A DNA stretch of 6,200 bases from Xanthobacteraceae bacterium (GTDB lineage: Bacteria; Pseudomonadota; Alphaproteobacteria; Rhizobiales; Xanthobacteraceae), in assembly GCA_030044035.1 (NCBI GenBank), contig JASHWN010000309.1, positions 1 to 6,200 on the forward strand. The letters run 5' to 3'. The notes under the pieces were generated by a model. That model saw nothing but the letters and a program-made list of their open reading frames with translations, was not told the DNA's origin and did no database searches. Of the stretch, positions 1 to 5,991 are shown piece by piece (position 1 is the first letter of the stretch; every line of letters begins with the position of its first letter). The position numbers and the translations under genes are program-made.

Positions 1-39
1 GGCACGCGCACTGAGCGCGCTGCACGCAACGTAGGAAAA

Positions 40-66
40 ATTATACTGCTAAATCCACAATTGCAA
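40..66 (-). promoter_or_regulatory. Possible leftward sigma70-type promoter
   Basis: Read on the minus strand, a perfect TATAAT lies at 45-40 and a TTGCAA (4 of 6 matches to the -35 consensus) at 66-61, with a 15-nt spacer, which is shorter than the usual 16-18. The stretch from about 33 to 75 is clearly more AT-rich than the rest of the window. If real, it would drive a minus-strand gene lying beyond the left edge, just downstream of the dioxygenase gene. The short spacer and single occurrence keep confidence low. Confidence 0.25.
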
Positions 67-81
67 CCGAATTTGGTGCGC

Positions 82-1080
82 CTAGCGCCAGCTGGCAAAA
101 CTCAAACCGGTGCCGGTGCCGGCCGGCGTGCGGTAGCCCGGCACATATTCGAACCAATCGAGGTCGAGATGCTCGCAGGCGCCGGCGACGCCGACCCAGT
201 TGAGGATTTCCGAGCTGCCGGAATGAAGCTTGTTGCGCGGCAGGTTCTGCAGGAACGCCGCGTCCTTGTCGGCGCAGGCCTTCAGGATGGCACGGTCGAA
301 TTCTTCGTCGACCAGAAAATGGCTCAAGCCGCCGGACGCGATGATGCCGACGCGGGCGTCGCCGGAAAAAACTTCGACCGCCCGGCGCAGCGCTTGGCCG
401 AGCTCGTAGCAGCGCCGCGGCCGCGGCTGGTTCGGCGGGAAATAGGTGTTGAGAAACACCGGCACGATCGGAACGGGCTTTTCGGCAGCCATCAGGCGGC
501 GGTGCACATAGGCCATGCCGTGGCCTTCGCCTTCGCCCTCGCGCATGCGTTTCGAGGAGGCCGGATCGAAGCCGTGCTCCATCAGGTAGTCGATCAGGTG
601 CAGCGCGAGCCTCGAGTCGACCGGATAGGCGCGCGGCTTGGTGTCTTCGAAGAAGGCCTGCCGGTTCTTGACGTACCATTCCGGAAAGCGGCGGCGGTAC
701 TGCTCGTGCTGCTCGTTGCTGTTGAGGATGGTCTCGCCGTAATAGATCGCGAAGGTCGGCCGCGCGTCTTCCAGATAGGCTTCGTCCTGGTCGTCGCTCA
801 TGACGATCAGGGCGTCGAGGCGCCCGCCGTTGAGCACGCGGGAAAGGTGCGCGGTGGCGTCGCGCGCCTTGTTCTGCCGCGCCGCGAGCTCCGCCGGCTT
901 GACCATCGCGGCCATCTGCGGGTCGGCTTTTTCCAGGAGCTCGGCATACGTCGTCGGCCGGCCCTCCTTGTCGCGGTGCTTGATCTTCTCATCGGTCTCG
1001 CGGAAGCGAACGAGCGTCTCGTCGGAAGCGAGCAGCATCGGGGTATGCGAGGTGCCGAGCCCGAGCACGATCTTGGCCAT
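82..1080 (-). CDS. LigB-family class III extradiol ring-cleavage dioxygenase
   Basis: The 332-residue product belongs to the LigB superfamily of non-haem Fe(II) enzymes, which open catechol-type rings next to the two hydroxyls using O2; it should be cytoplasmic. Alignment by eye to LigB of protocatechuate 4,5-dioxygenase gives His12 in GTSHTP (metal ligand), His187 in GEGHG and His254 in SGGLSHF (the two active-site histidines), and Glu291 in SSEILNW (metal ligand). The PTFAI motif at 108-112 is shared. The third metal ligand, LigB His61 in a DH pair, falls on Gln98 in a DDQDE motif. The start at 1080 is chosen because GAGGGAG lies 6 nt upstream and the conserved beta strand MAKIVLGLGTSHTP begins there; a longer frame back to 1218 would only translate palindromic DNA. 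It is a single long chain, without a separate small LigA-like subunit gene nearby. The substrate cannot be read from sequence: 3-O-methylgallate, gallate, protocatechuate and other catechols are all possible. The family call is firm; the reaction is inferred. Confidence 0.88.
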   Translation of the reverse strand: MAKIVLGLGTSHTPMLLASDETLVRFRETDEKIKHRDKEGRPTTYAELLEKADPQMAAMVKPAELAARQNKARDATAHLSRVLNGGRLDALIVMSDDQDEAYLEDARPTFAIYYGETILNSNEQHEQYRRRFPEWYVKNRQAFFEDTKPRAYPVDSRLALHLIDYLMEHGFDPASSKRMREGEGEGHGMAYVHRRLMAAEKPVPIVPVFLNTYFPPNQPRPRRCYELGQALRRAVEVFSGDARVGIIASGGLSHFLVDEEFDRAILKACADKDAAFLQNLPRNKLHSGSSEILNWVGVAGACEHLDLDWFEYVPGYRTPAGTGTGLSFASWR

Positions 1081-1086
1081 CTGCAA

Positions 1087-1093
1087 CTCCCTC
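1087..1093 (-). promoter_or_regulatory. Ribosome binding site of the dioxygenase gene
   Basis: On the minus strand GAGGGAG is followed by 6 nt and then ATG at 1080. This purine-rich site decides between this start and an in-frame ATG at 1218, which would add 46 residues encoded by inverted-repeat DNA. Confidence 0.65.
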
Positions 1094-1104
1094 GTTTCCC
1101 GGGC

Positions 1105-1197
1105 GCAGCGCAGCATCCCCGGGTCCGCGCTTAGCGCGGCCCGGGGACAAGCTTGCCCTCGGGCGCGCAATTGCGCGACCCGAGGGTGGTGCGCTGC
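1105..1197. repeat. Cloverleaf-like palindromic element
   Basis: Two strong hairpins sit inside an outer stem. Outer stem: GCAGCGCA (1105-1112) pairs with TGCGCTGC (1190-1197). Hairpin 1 (1117-1146): CCCCGGG, a bulged T, then CCGCGC, loop TTA, and the complementary GCGCGG-CCCGGGG. Hairpin 2 (1156-1186): CCCTCGGG plus CGCGCAA facing TTGCGCG, a bulged A, and CCCGAGGG. This resembles the dispersed palindromic intergenic repeats of Bradyrhizobium-like genomes, a resemblance recalled and not tested. It lies in the 5' region of the dioxygenase gene, so it would be part of any transcript reading through from the chemoreceptor gene and may affect mRNA stability or termination. Confidence 0.7.
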
Positions 1198-1229
1198 AGA
1201 CCCGGGATCGTCATACATTCAGAGTCTGC
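1196..1229. repeat. Small inverted repeat between two larger palindromes
   Basis: GCAGAC (1196-1201) and GTCTGC (1224-1229) form a 6-bp stem with a 22-nt loop. The first arm shares two bases with the outer stem of the element at 1105-1197, so the two folds compete or stack. It joins the cloverleaf-like element to the long dyad at 1234-1310. Confidence 0.4.
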
Positions 1230-1233
1230 GAAG

Positions 1234-1310
1234 GTCCCGGATCAGCGGTGCACCGCCAAAGCGCGTCGAAGACGCGCGTAAACGCGCTTATGCTGCACCG
1301 CATCCGGGAC
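1234..1310. repeat. 77-bp long dyad, possible terminator region of the chemoreceptor gene
   Basis: The outer arms are GTCCCGGAT (1234-1242) and ATCCGGGAC (1302-1310), 9 of 9 paired. After a 2-nt bulge (CA, 1243-1244) the stem continues with GCGGTGCA (1245-1252) and TGCACCGC (1294-1301). The apex has two competing stems: AAGCGCGT (1259-1266) with ACGCGCTT (1282-1289), or GCGCGTC (1261-1267) with GACGCGC (1271-1277) around a GAA loop. The dyad lies 72 bases past the stop of the chemoreceptor gene, in the path of its transcript. There is no T-tract, so a simple intrinsic terminator is unlikely; a mobile palindromic repeat or a transcript-end stabiliser fits better. Confidence 0.65.
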
Positions 1311-1313
1311 ACA

Positions 1314-1361
1314 GCCGGCTTTGCGGGATCGTAGCATATCGCCGCCCCGCTGCGGCAGCGT
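1314..1361 (+). repeat. Imperfect direct repeat, copy 1 (3' side of the chemoreceptor gene)
   Basis: Aligned without gaps to 3173-3220, it matches at 39 of 48 positions by hand count. The shared core includes GCCGG, GGATCG, GCAT, TCGCCGCCC and GCAGCGT. Both copies end in a small palindrome (here CGCTGC-G-GCAGCG, 1348-1360). It starts just after the long dyad and ends 21 bases before the stop codon of the chemoreceptor gene on the plus-strand map. Confidence 0.55.
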
Positions 1362-1381
1362 GCCGAGATGCCGGCGGCTAT

Positions 1382-3064
1382 TCAGGCCGCGCGCAGGTTC
1401 TGGAAGAACTGATCGACCTGGGCGCGGATTTTTCCCGCGGCGGCGGCAAGGTCGTCGGCGAGCGTTTTGACCGAGGCGGCGCTGATCCGGGTGTTCTCCG
1501 TAGCGTCGCCGACGCGCCCGACCTCCGCCGTGGTGTCGTTGGTGCGGCTCGCCGCAACCGCGCCGCTGCGCGCGATTTCCTGGGTTGCGGCGCCCTGCTC
1601 GGTCACGGCCGTCGAGATCGCCGTGGAGATTTCCCCGATCTCGAGGATCGTCCGTTCGATGCCGGCAATCGCCTGGATCGAGCGTCGCGTTGCGTCCTGC
1701 ATCGCCGTGATCTGCGTGCCGATCTCGTCGGTCGCCTTGGCGGTTTGCGACGACAGCGCCTTCACCTCGCCCGCCACGACGGCAAAACCGCGCCCCGCTT
1801 CGCCGGCACGCGCCGCTTCGATCGTGGCGTTGAGCGCCAACAGATTGGTCTGCCCGGCAATGTCGGTGATCAGCTTGATCACGTCGCCGATGCGGCGCGC
1901 CGCTTCGTCGAGCTCCTTCACCGCGTTATTTGTCGAAACCACCTCGCTGACCGCCTTGTTGGTAATGACGTTCGATTGCACGACCTGGCGGTCGATTTCG
2001 CTCACCGACCTGGCAAGCTCTTCCGCCGCGACGGCGATCTCGCGGACATTGGTGGAGGCCTCGCCCGACGCTGTCGCCGCGCCCGCCGTCCGCAGCGTGG
2101 CGAAGTCCGCGGCTTCGGTCAATTGCGATGAAGCGGCCAATAATTGTTCGAACAGCCGCCCCAGTTCGGACAGGCTCGCTTCAATCGCGGAGCCGAACTT
2201 GGCGATTTCCGCTGCAATCCGCTCCTGTTGCCGTGCCCTTGCGTCGGCGTCCGACTGCACCGTTTTGTTCAATTCGACATTGAAGCGCATCGCATCTTGG
2301 AACACCGCGATCGAGCGAGCCAGCGCTCCGATTTCGTCGTGCCGATCGCCATAAGGTATCGACAATGCCGCATTGCCGCCGGCGACCGTCTCGGTGACGC
2401 GGGTCACGGCCGCCAGCGGCTGCGCCACCGATCGATGGATCACCAGCGCGCCGAACAACGCCAGTATCAGCGCTACGGCACCGAGCACCGACATCTCTAC
2501 CGCGGTGGTCCAGATAGCGCTTTCGATCTCGGCATAGATGTGTCGCGATCGGTTGGCGTAAAGCTTTCCCAACTTGTCGAGATCATTGGTGAGCGCCGTG
2601 CGCACGGTTCGGTTGGCGTCGTTATCGCCCCACTCGCGGCCGGACGCCGGACTGATTTCGGTACCGCGGCGGACCAGTTCGCGGCGGAATTCCTGAAATT
2701 TCTTCACGCGCGCGGCAAACTCGGCGAAGACGGCGGCATCCTCCGGCAATACCGACTTTTGCCACCCCTCGACCACGTCGCCGATCTGCTCGTTGAATCT
2801 GGTGAGGCCCTGTGCGAATTTCTTCGCGGTCGGGATATCCGGCGACATGTAAATGCCCCGCGACTCCATCACGACCGCGTAGATCAGGCTGTTGATGCGA
2901 TCGACGTTCTCGGCGCCGACGAAAGCGGAGTCGAACTGCCGCGTCAGCGCCACGTGTCGATTGGCATTGACGATCGCCACGGCTGCCAGCGCCACCGTCA
3001 CCGCAGCCAGCAGCGCGAAGACGACGTAGAGCCTGGCAGCGATCGAAAGATTGCCCAGCTTCAT
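1382..3064 (-). CDS. Methyl-accepting chemotaxis protein (transmembrane chemoreceptor)
   Basis: The 560-residue product is a classical inner-membrane chemoreceptor that would signal through CheW and CheA to the flagellar motor or a related output. Order of parts: a short cytoplasmic N-terminus, membrane helix 1 at about 11-33, a periplasmic helical sensor of about 150 residues (34-187, size fitting a four-helix bundle), membrane helix 2 at about 188-210, HAMP at about 211-263, then a long coiled-coil signalling domain. The hairpin tip that contacts CheA/CheW is clear at about 401-437, with [18 protein letters not shown] followed by [11 protein letters not shown]. Glu/Gln-rich pairs flanking the tip are candidate methylation sites. 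The C-terminus FFQNLRAA carries no NWETF-type CheR/CheB tether. The start at 3064 gives the expected first membrane helix, but its Shine-Dalgarno sequence is weak. The ligand cannot be read from sequence; some four-helix-bundle receptors bind aromatic acids, which would suit the adjacent dioxygenase and importer, but this is inference. Confidence 0.93.
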   Translation of the reverse strand: MKLGNLSIAARLYVVFALLAAVTVALAAVAIVNANRHVALTRQFDSAFVGAENVDRINSLIYAVVMESRGIYMSPDIPTAKKFAQGLTRFNEQIGDVVEGWQKSVLPEDAAVFAEFAARVKKFQEFRRELVRRGTEISPASGREWGDNDANRTVRTALTNDLDKLGKLYANRSRHIYAEIESAIWTTAVEMSVLGAVALILALFGALVIHRSVAQPLAAVTRVTETVAGGNAALSIPYGDRHDEIGALARSIAVFQDAMRFNVELNKTVQSDADARARQQERIAAEIAKFGSAIEASLSELGRLFEQLLAASSQLTEAADFATLRTAGAATASGEASTNVREIAVAAEELARSVSEIDRQVVQSNVITNKAVSEVVSTNNAVKELDEAARRIGDVIKLITDIAGQTNLLALNATIEAARAGEAGRGFAVVAGEVKALSSQTAKATDEIGTQITAMQDATRRSIQAIAGIERTILEIGEISTAISTAVTEQGAATQEIARSGAVAASRTNDTTAEVGRVGDATENTRISAASVKTLADDLAAAAGKIRAQVDQFFQNLRAA

Positions 3065-3158
3065 CTTTGTCCGGCGGTCCGGCGCCCCTGTCTTGCCGCT
3101 TATTTTGCCGGTCAGACGTTAACTCTAGTTTACGCTCCGGCGCGCAATCCGGCACGCG

Positions 3159-3178
3159 ACCGGCCCGGGTTGGCCGGT
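3159..3178. repeat. Short inverted repeat in the divergent region
   Basis: ACCGGCC (3159-3165) and GGCCGGT (3172-3178) form a 7-bp stem with a 6-nt loop. TTGGCCGG then occurs twice, at 3170-3177 and 3179-3186, so the left arm has two possible partners. It could be a regulator site or part of a degenerate repeat; nothing decides between them. Confidence 0.35.
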
Positions 3179-3220
3179 TTGGCCGGATCGCGGCATGTCG
3201 CCGCCCTGCCGCTGCAGCGT
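3173..3220 (+). repeat. Imperfect direct repeat, copy 2 (5' side of the chemoreceptor gene)
   Basis: This is the partner of 1314-1361, in the same orientation, with 39 of 48 ungapped matches by hand count. It ends in the perfect palindrome CGCTGCAGCG (3210-3219), at the place where copy 1 has a slightly longer version. The two copies bracket the chemoreceptor gene almost exactly. Confidence 0.55.
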
Positions 3221-3281
3221 TGCGGTTGGTTCGGACGACCGGCGCCTGGACAAAAGCGGCGGTAATGGTGTGACTAGGCGT

Positions 3282-3300
3282 GCTCTCCCGCACGGGGAGC
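3282..3300 (+). promoter_or_regulatory. Hairpin in the livH leader
   Basis: GCTC-(T)-CCC (3282-3289) pairs with GGGGAGC (3294-3300) around a GCAC loop, with one bulged T. The 3' arm holds the only strong Shine-Dalgarno-like string near livH, GGGGAG at 3294-3299, but it ends 24 nt before the ATG at 3324, too far for ordinary initiation. It could be a leader structure or incidental. Confidence 0.3.
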
Positions 3301-3323
3301 GTACGCTTGCGCCGGGCGCCGCC

Positions 3324-4184
3324 ATGCTGACCATCCTGTTCGACGGAACCGCCTACGGCATGTTGCTCTTTGTGCTGGCGTGCGGGCTTTCCGTCACGCT
3401 TGGGTTGATGAATTTCATCAACCTCGCCCACGGCGCCTTCGCCATGGCGGGCGGCTATTGCACGGTGGTGCTGGTCAACCGCATCGGCGTGCCGTTTGCG
3501 CTCGGCCTGCCGCTCGCCTTCCTGGTGACCGCTTTGCTCGGCGGCCTGTTCGAGCGCACGCTCTACGTCCACGTCTATGCCCGGCCGCATCTCGACCAGG
3601 TGCTGTTCACCATCGGCCTCGTCTTCATGTCGGTGGCGGCGACCGATTACGTGATGGGCTCGTCGCAGCAATTCGTGCGCATTCCCGAGGCGCTGGCCGG
3701 CCAGTTCAACGTGTTCGGCATCGGCATGGGCAAATACCGGCTGCTCATCATCGTGGTGTGCGGCGTGCTCACATTGGCTTTGCAGTTCATTCTGGCGAAG
3801 ACGCGGTTCGGCAGCCGGCTGCGCGCCGCGGTCGACGATCAGCGCGTGGCGCGCGGGCTCGGCATCAATGTCGGCGCGGTGTTCGGCATCACCTTCGCGG
3901 TCGGCTCCGGGCTGGCCGGGCTGGGCGGCGCGCTGGGTGCGGAAATTCTCGGCCTCGATCCGACCTTTCCGCTCAAATACATGATCTATTTTTTGATCGT
4001 GGTGACGGTCGGCGGCACCTCGAGCATCACCGGGCCGTTCCTCGCCTCGATCCTGCTCGGCATCGGCGACGTCGCCGGCAAGTATTACGTGCCGTCGCTC
4101 GGCGCCTTCGTGATCTACGCCATCATGATCGTGGTGCTGATCTTGCGTCCGCAAGGTCTGTTCGCCCGCGGCGCGGCACGGTGA
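3324..4184 (+). CDS. livH: HAAT-type ABC transporter permease LivH
   Basis: This 286-residue inner-membrane permease forms the translocation path together with LivM. The N-terminal block GLSVTLGLMNFINLAHGAFA at 21-40 is the family signature of LivH. Hydrophobic segments follow at about 56-76, 93-111, 139-157, 182-207, 218-247 and 256-274. The cytoplasmic coupling loop that docks on the ATPases is at about 161-180 (RFGSRLRAAVDDQRVARGLG), and the chain ends with the typical RPQGLF. The start at 3324 is chosen because family members begin a few residues before the FDGxAYG motif; earlier in-frame codons encode a non-conserved, Arg-rich leader. No good Shine-Dalgarno site stands at normal distance. 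The gene is first in the operon and overlaps a possible GTG start of livM. The substrate is not defined by the permease: branched-chain amino acids, amides or aromatic acids are possible. Confidence 0.93.
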   Translation: MLTILFDGTAYGMLLFVLACGLSVTLGLMNFINLAHGAFAMAGGYCTVVLVNRIGVPFALGLPLAFLVTALLGGLFERTLYVHVYARPHLDQVLFTIGLVFMSVAATDYVMGSSQQFVRIPEALAGQFNVFGIGMGKYRLLIIVVCGVLTLALQFILAKTRFGSRLRAAVDDQRVARGLGINVGAVFGITFAVGSGLAGLGGALGAEILGLDPTFPLKYMIYFLIVVTVGGTSSITGPFLASILLGIGDVAGKYYVPSLGAFVIYAIMIVVLILRPQGLFARGAAR

Positions 4185-4189
4185 GCGCG

Positions 4190-5239
4190 ATGACGCCGCT
4201 TGCCGCCGATGTTGCGCAAAGGCTTAAGCGCCGCGCCCGCTGGTCGGGCTTCGAAATCGCGTTCTGGATCGTCGCCTTCGCCAGCATCTGGCTGTTGCCG
4301 CAAAAGCATTTGATCCTGACCGAGACCGCGATCCTGGCGCTGTTCGCGCTGTCGCTCGATCTCATCCTCGGCTATGCCGGCATCATCTCGCTCGGCCAGG
4401 CGGCGTTTTTCGGCACCGCCGGCTATTTCGCCGGCCTGGCCGCCAAATACGGTCTCATCAACGAGCCGGTGCTGGCGCTTCTCTGCTCGGGCCTGGTCGC
4501 GGCCGCGCTCGGCTTCGTCACCAGCTTTCTGGTGCTGCGTGGCTCGGATCTGACCCGGCTCATGGTGACGCTCGGCGTGTCGCTGATGCTGGGTGAGCTT
4601 GCCAACCGCTACTCCAACATCACCGGCGGCGCCGACGGGCTGCAGGGCGTCACCGTGGCGCCGATCCTCGGCCTGTTCCAGTTCGACATGTTCGGCCACA
4701 CCGGCTACGTCTACTGCCTGATCGTGCTGTTTGTCTGTTTCCTGATCGCGCGCCGCCTCGTCTATTCGCCGTTCGGCTTGTCGCTGCGTGCGATCAAGGG
4801 CAACGCGCTGCGCTGCGGCGCGGTCGGCATTCCGGTCAATGCGCGGCTGGTCGCCATCTACACCTTAGCCGCCGGCTTTGCCGGCATGGCCGGCGCGCTG
4901 CTGACGCAAACCACCGCGTTCTGCTCGCTCGACGTGCTGTCGTTGGAACGCTCGGCCGATCTGTTGCTGGTGCTGATCATCGGCGGCACCGGGTATCTCT
5001 ACGGCGGCCTGATCGGCGCGGTGATCTACAAATTCATGCAGGACTGGATCGCGACGCTCACCCCGCAATACTGGCAGTTCTGGATCGGGCTCCTGCTCGT
5101 CGTCATCGTGCTGATCGGCCGCGACCGCATGGCGGCGTGGCATGAAGCGGCGCGCGCCGCGCTGGCGCGGCTTTTTACGCGCGCGATTGGCTGGCGGCGA
5201 GGGCCGGCGCTTGGCGGCGCCGGGCCGGATCGGAGCTGA
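4190..5239 (+). CDS. livM: HAAT-type ABC transporter permease LivM
   Basis: This is the second membrane permease of the importer, 349 residues. The family signature LGYAGIISLGQAAFFGTAGY occupies 60-79. The coupling loop at about 194-213 begins SPFGLSLRAIKGN; where many homologues read RA, this one has RCG. Membrane segments can be seen at about 22-36, 47-64, 93-117, 126-137, 172-187, 221-240, 256-281 and 296-310. The ATG at 4190 has GGTGAG 4 nt upstream; a GTG at 4181 is in the same frame and would overlap the livH stop as GTGA, adding three residues. Either start implies translational coupling to livH. The tail after about residue 311 is Ala/Arg-rich and hydrophilic, probably cytoplasmic, and not part of the conserved core. 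livG begins 2 bases after the stop. Confidence 0.93.
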   Translation: MTPLAADVAQRLKRRARWSGFEIAFWIVAFASIWLLPQKHLILTETAILALFALSLDLILGYAGIISLGQAAFFGTAGYFAGLAAKYGLINEPVLALLCSGLVAAALGFVTSFLVLRGSDLTRLMVTLGVSLMLGELANRYSNITGGADGLQGVTVAPILGLFQFDMFGHTGYVYCLIVLFVCFLIARRLVYSPFGLSLRAIKGNALRCGAVGIPVNARLVAIYTLAAGFAGMAGALLTQTTAFCSLDVLSLERSADLLLVLIIGGTGYLYGGLIGAVIYKFMQDWIATLTPQYWQFWIGLLLVVIVLIGRDRMAAWHEAARAALARLFTRAIGWRRGPALGGAGPDRS

Positions 5240-5241
5240 CG

Positions 5242-5991
5242 ATGGCGATCCTCGAAACCATCGGGCTCGCCAAACGCTTCGGCGGCATCGTGGCGGCGGC
5301 CGACGTGACGCTCGCCATCGACAAAGGCGCGCGTCACGCGCTGATCGGGCCGAACGGCGCCGGCAAGACCACGGTCATTAACCTCCTGAGCGGCGTGCTC
5401 AAGCCGACCGCCGGCCGCATCCTGCTCGAGGGCCGCGACATCACCGCGCTCGATCCGCACCAGCGCGTGCGGCTCGGCATGGCGCGCACGTTCCAGATCA
5501 ATGCGCTGTTCCTCGATCTGACGCCGCTCGAAGCGATCGCGCTCGCGGTCTCCGAGCGCTTGGGCTTCGGCATCGATTGCTGGCGGCTCGTCGGCCGCAA
5601 AGGCGCGGTCGCCGACGAGGCGGCCGAGATCGTCGAGCGCTTCCACCTCGGCGACGTCATGCACGAGCGCACCGCGATTTTGCCGTACGGCAAGCAGCGC
5701 CTGCTCGAGATCGCGCTTGCCTTCGCTTGCCGGCCGCGCGTGCTCTTACTCGACGAGCCGGCCGCCGGCGTGCCGGAGGCCGAGCGCCACGAGCTCCTTG
5801 CCACCATCGCGGCGCTGCCGGCCGACGTCACCGTGCTGTTGATCGAGCACGACATGGATCTGGTGTTCTCGTTCGCCGACCGCATCTCGGTGCTGGTCAA
5901 CGGCGCGCTGTTCGTCGACGGCGCGCCCGACGCGGTGGCGCGCGATCCGCGGGTCAAGGCGGTCTATCTCGGCGAGGAGCTCGATGCCTGA
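5242..5991 (+). CDS. livG: HAAT-type ABC transporter ATP-binding protein LivG
   Basis: This is one of the two cytoplasmic ATPases that power the importer, 249 residues, the usual family length. Motifs in order: Walker A GPNGAGKTT at 36-44, Q-loop Gln85 in ARTFQ, ABC signature LPYGKQR at 147-153, Walker B VLLLDEPAAG at 167-176 with catalytic Glu172, and H-loop His203 in IEHDM. ARTFQ and DEPAAG are typical of LivG as opposed to LivF. After the signature, EIALA replaces the usual EIARA, and the D-loop region reads GVPEAE rather than the common GMNP-type string; both may be lineage variation. GGAG lies 5 nt before the ATG and overlaps the end of livM. The gene overlaps livF by 8 bases. Confidence 0.94.
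   Translation: MAILETIGLAKRFGGIVAAADVTLAIDKGARHALIGPNGAGKTTVINLLSGVLKPTAGRILLEGRDITALDPHQRVRLGMARTFQINALFLDLTPLEAIALAVSERLGFGIDCWRLVGRKGAVADEAAEIVERFHLGDVMHERTAILPYGKQRLLEIALAFACRPRVLLLDEPAAGVPEAERHELLATIAALPADVTVLLIEHDMDLVFSFADRISVLVNGALFVDGAPDAVARDPRVKAVYLGEELDA

Larger units (their letters stand above)
3065..3323. promoter_or_regulatory. Divergent intergenic region between the chemoreceptor gene and livH
   Basis: These 259 bases separate two genes transcribed away from each other and should hold both promoters. An AT-richer island at about 3115-3133 contains GTTAAC and an AACT-CT-AGTT dyad (3121-3130); it is the best place for the chemoreceptor promoter or an operator. I found no convincing -35/-10 pair for either gene. 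The rest is GC-rich, with the hairpins and the repeat copy listed separately. Confidence 0.45.

Noticed and set aside
61..1134. A 357-codon plus-strand frame opposite the dioxygenase gene
   Set aside because: It is antisense to a gene with conserved active-site motifs, its product is low in complexity and Arg/Val/Ala-rich, and no family is recognisable.
1081..1218. An N-terminal extension of the dioxygenase to an ATG at 1218
   Set aside because: The extra 46 codons translate the palindromic element, and a good ribosome site with the conserved N-terminal strand points to 1080.
1105..1310. A CRISPR array or tRNA-like gene
   Set aside because: The repeats are inverted rather than regularly spaced direct repeats, and the cloverleaf-like fold lacks tRNA features such as a T-loop GTTCRA string and an anticodon arm of proper length.
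1382..3064. A frameshift or degraded signalling domain in the chemoreceptor
   Set aside because: The region around residues 318-340 looks less regular than some homologues, but the frame stays open and the coiled coil, tip and C-terminus follow in order, so it appears intact.
3065..3130. A flagellar sigma28-type promoter for the chemoreceptor gene
   Set aside because: A TAAA occurs on the minus strand, but the sequence 15 nt further matches GCCGATAA poorly, and this promoter class is not usual in this bacterial group.
2622..4154. A 510-codon open frame on the minus strand crossing the chemoreceptor gene, the intergenic region and livH
   Set aside because: Its product is rich in His, Arg, Gln, Glu and Ala with no recognisable domain, and it runs antisense or out of frame to two genes with clear family motifs. 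Long shadow frames are expected in such GC-rich DNA.
3380..4189. An upstream extension of the livM frame into livH
   Set aside because: This part is an out-of-frame shadow of livH, Arg/His-rich and without membrane segments; LivM homology begins after 4190.
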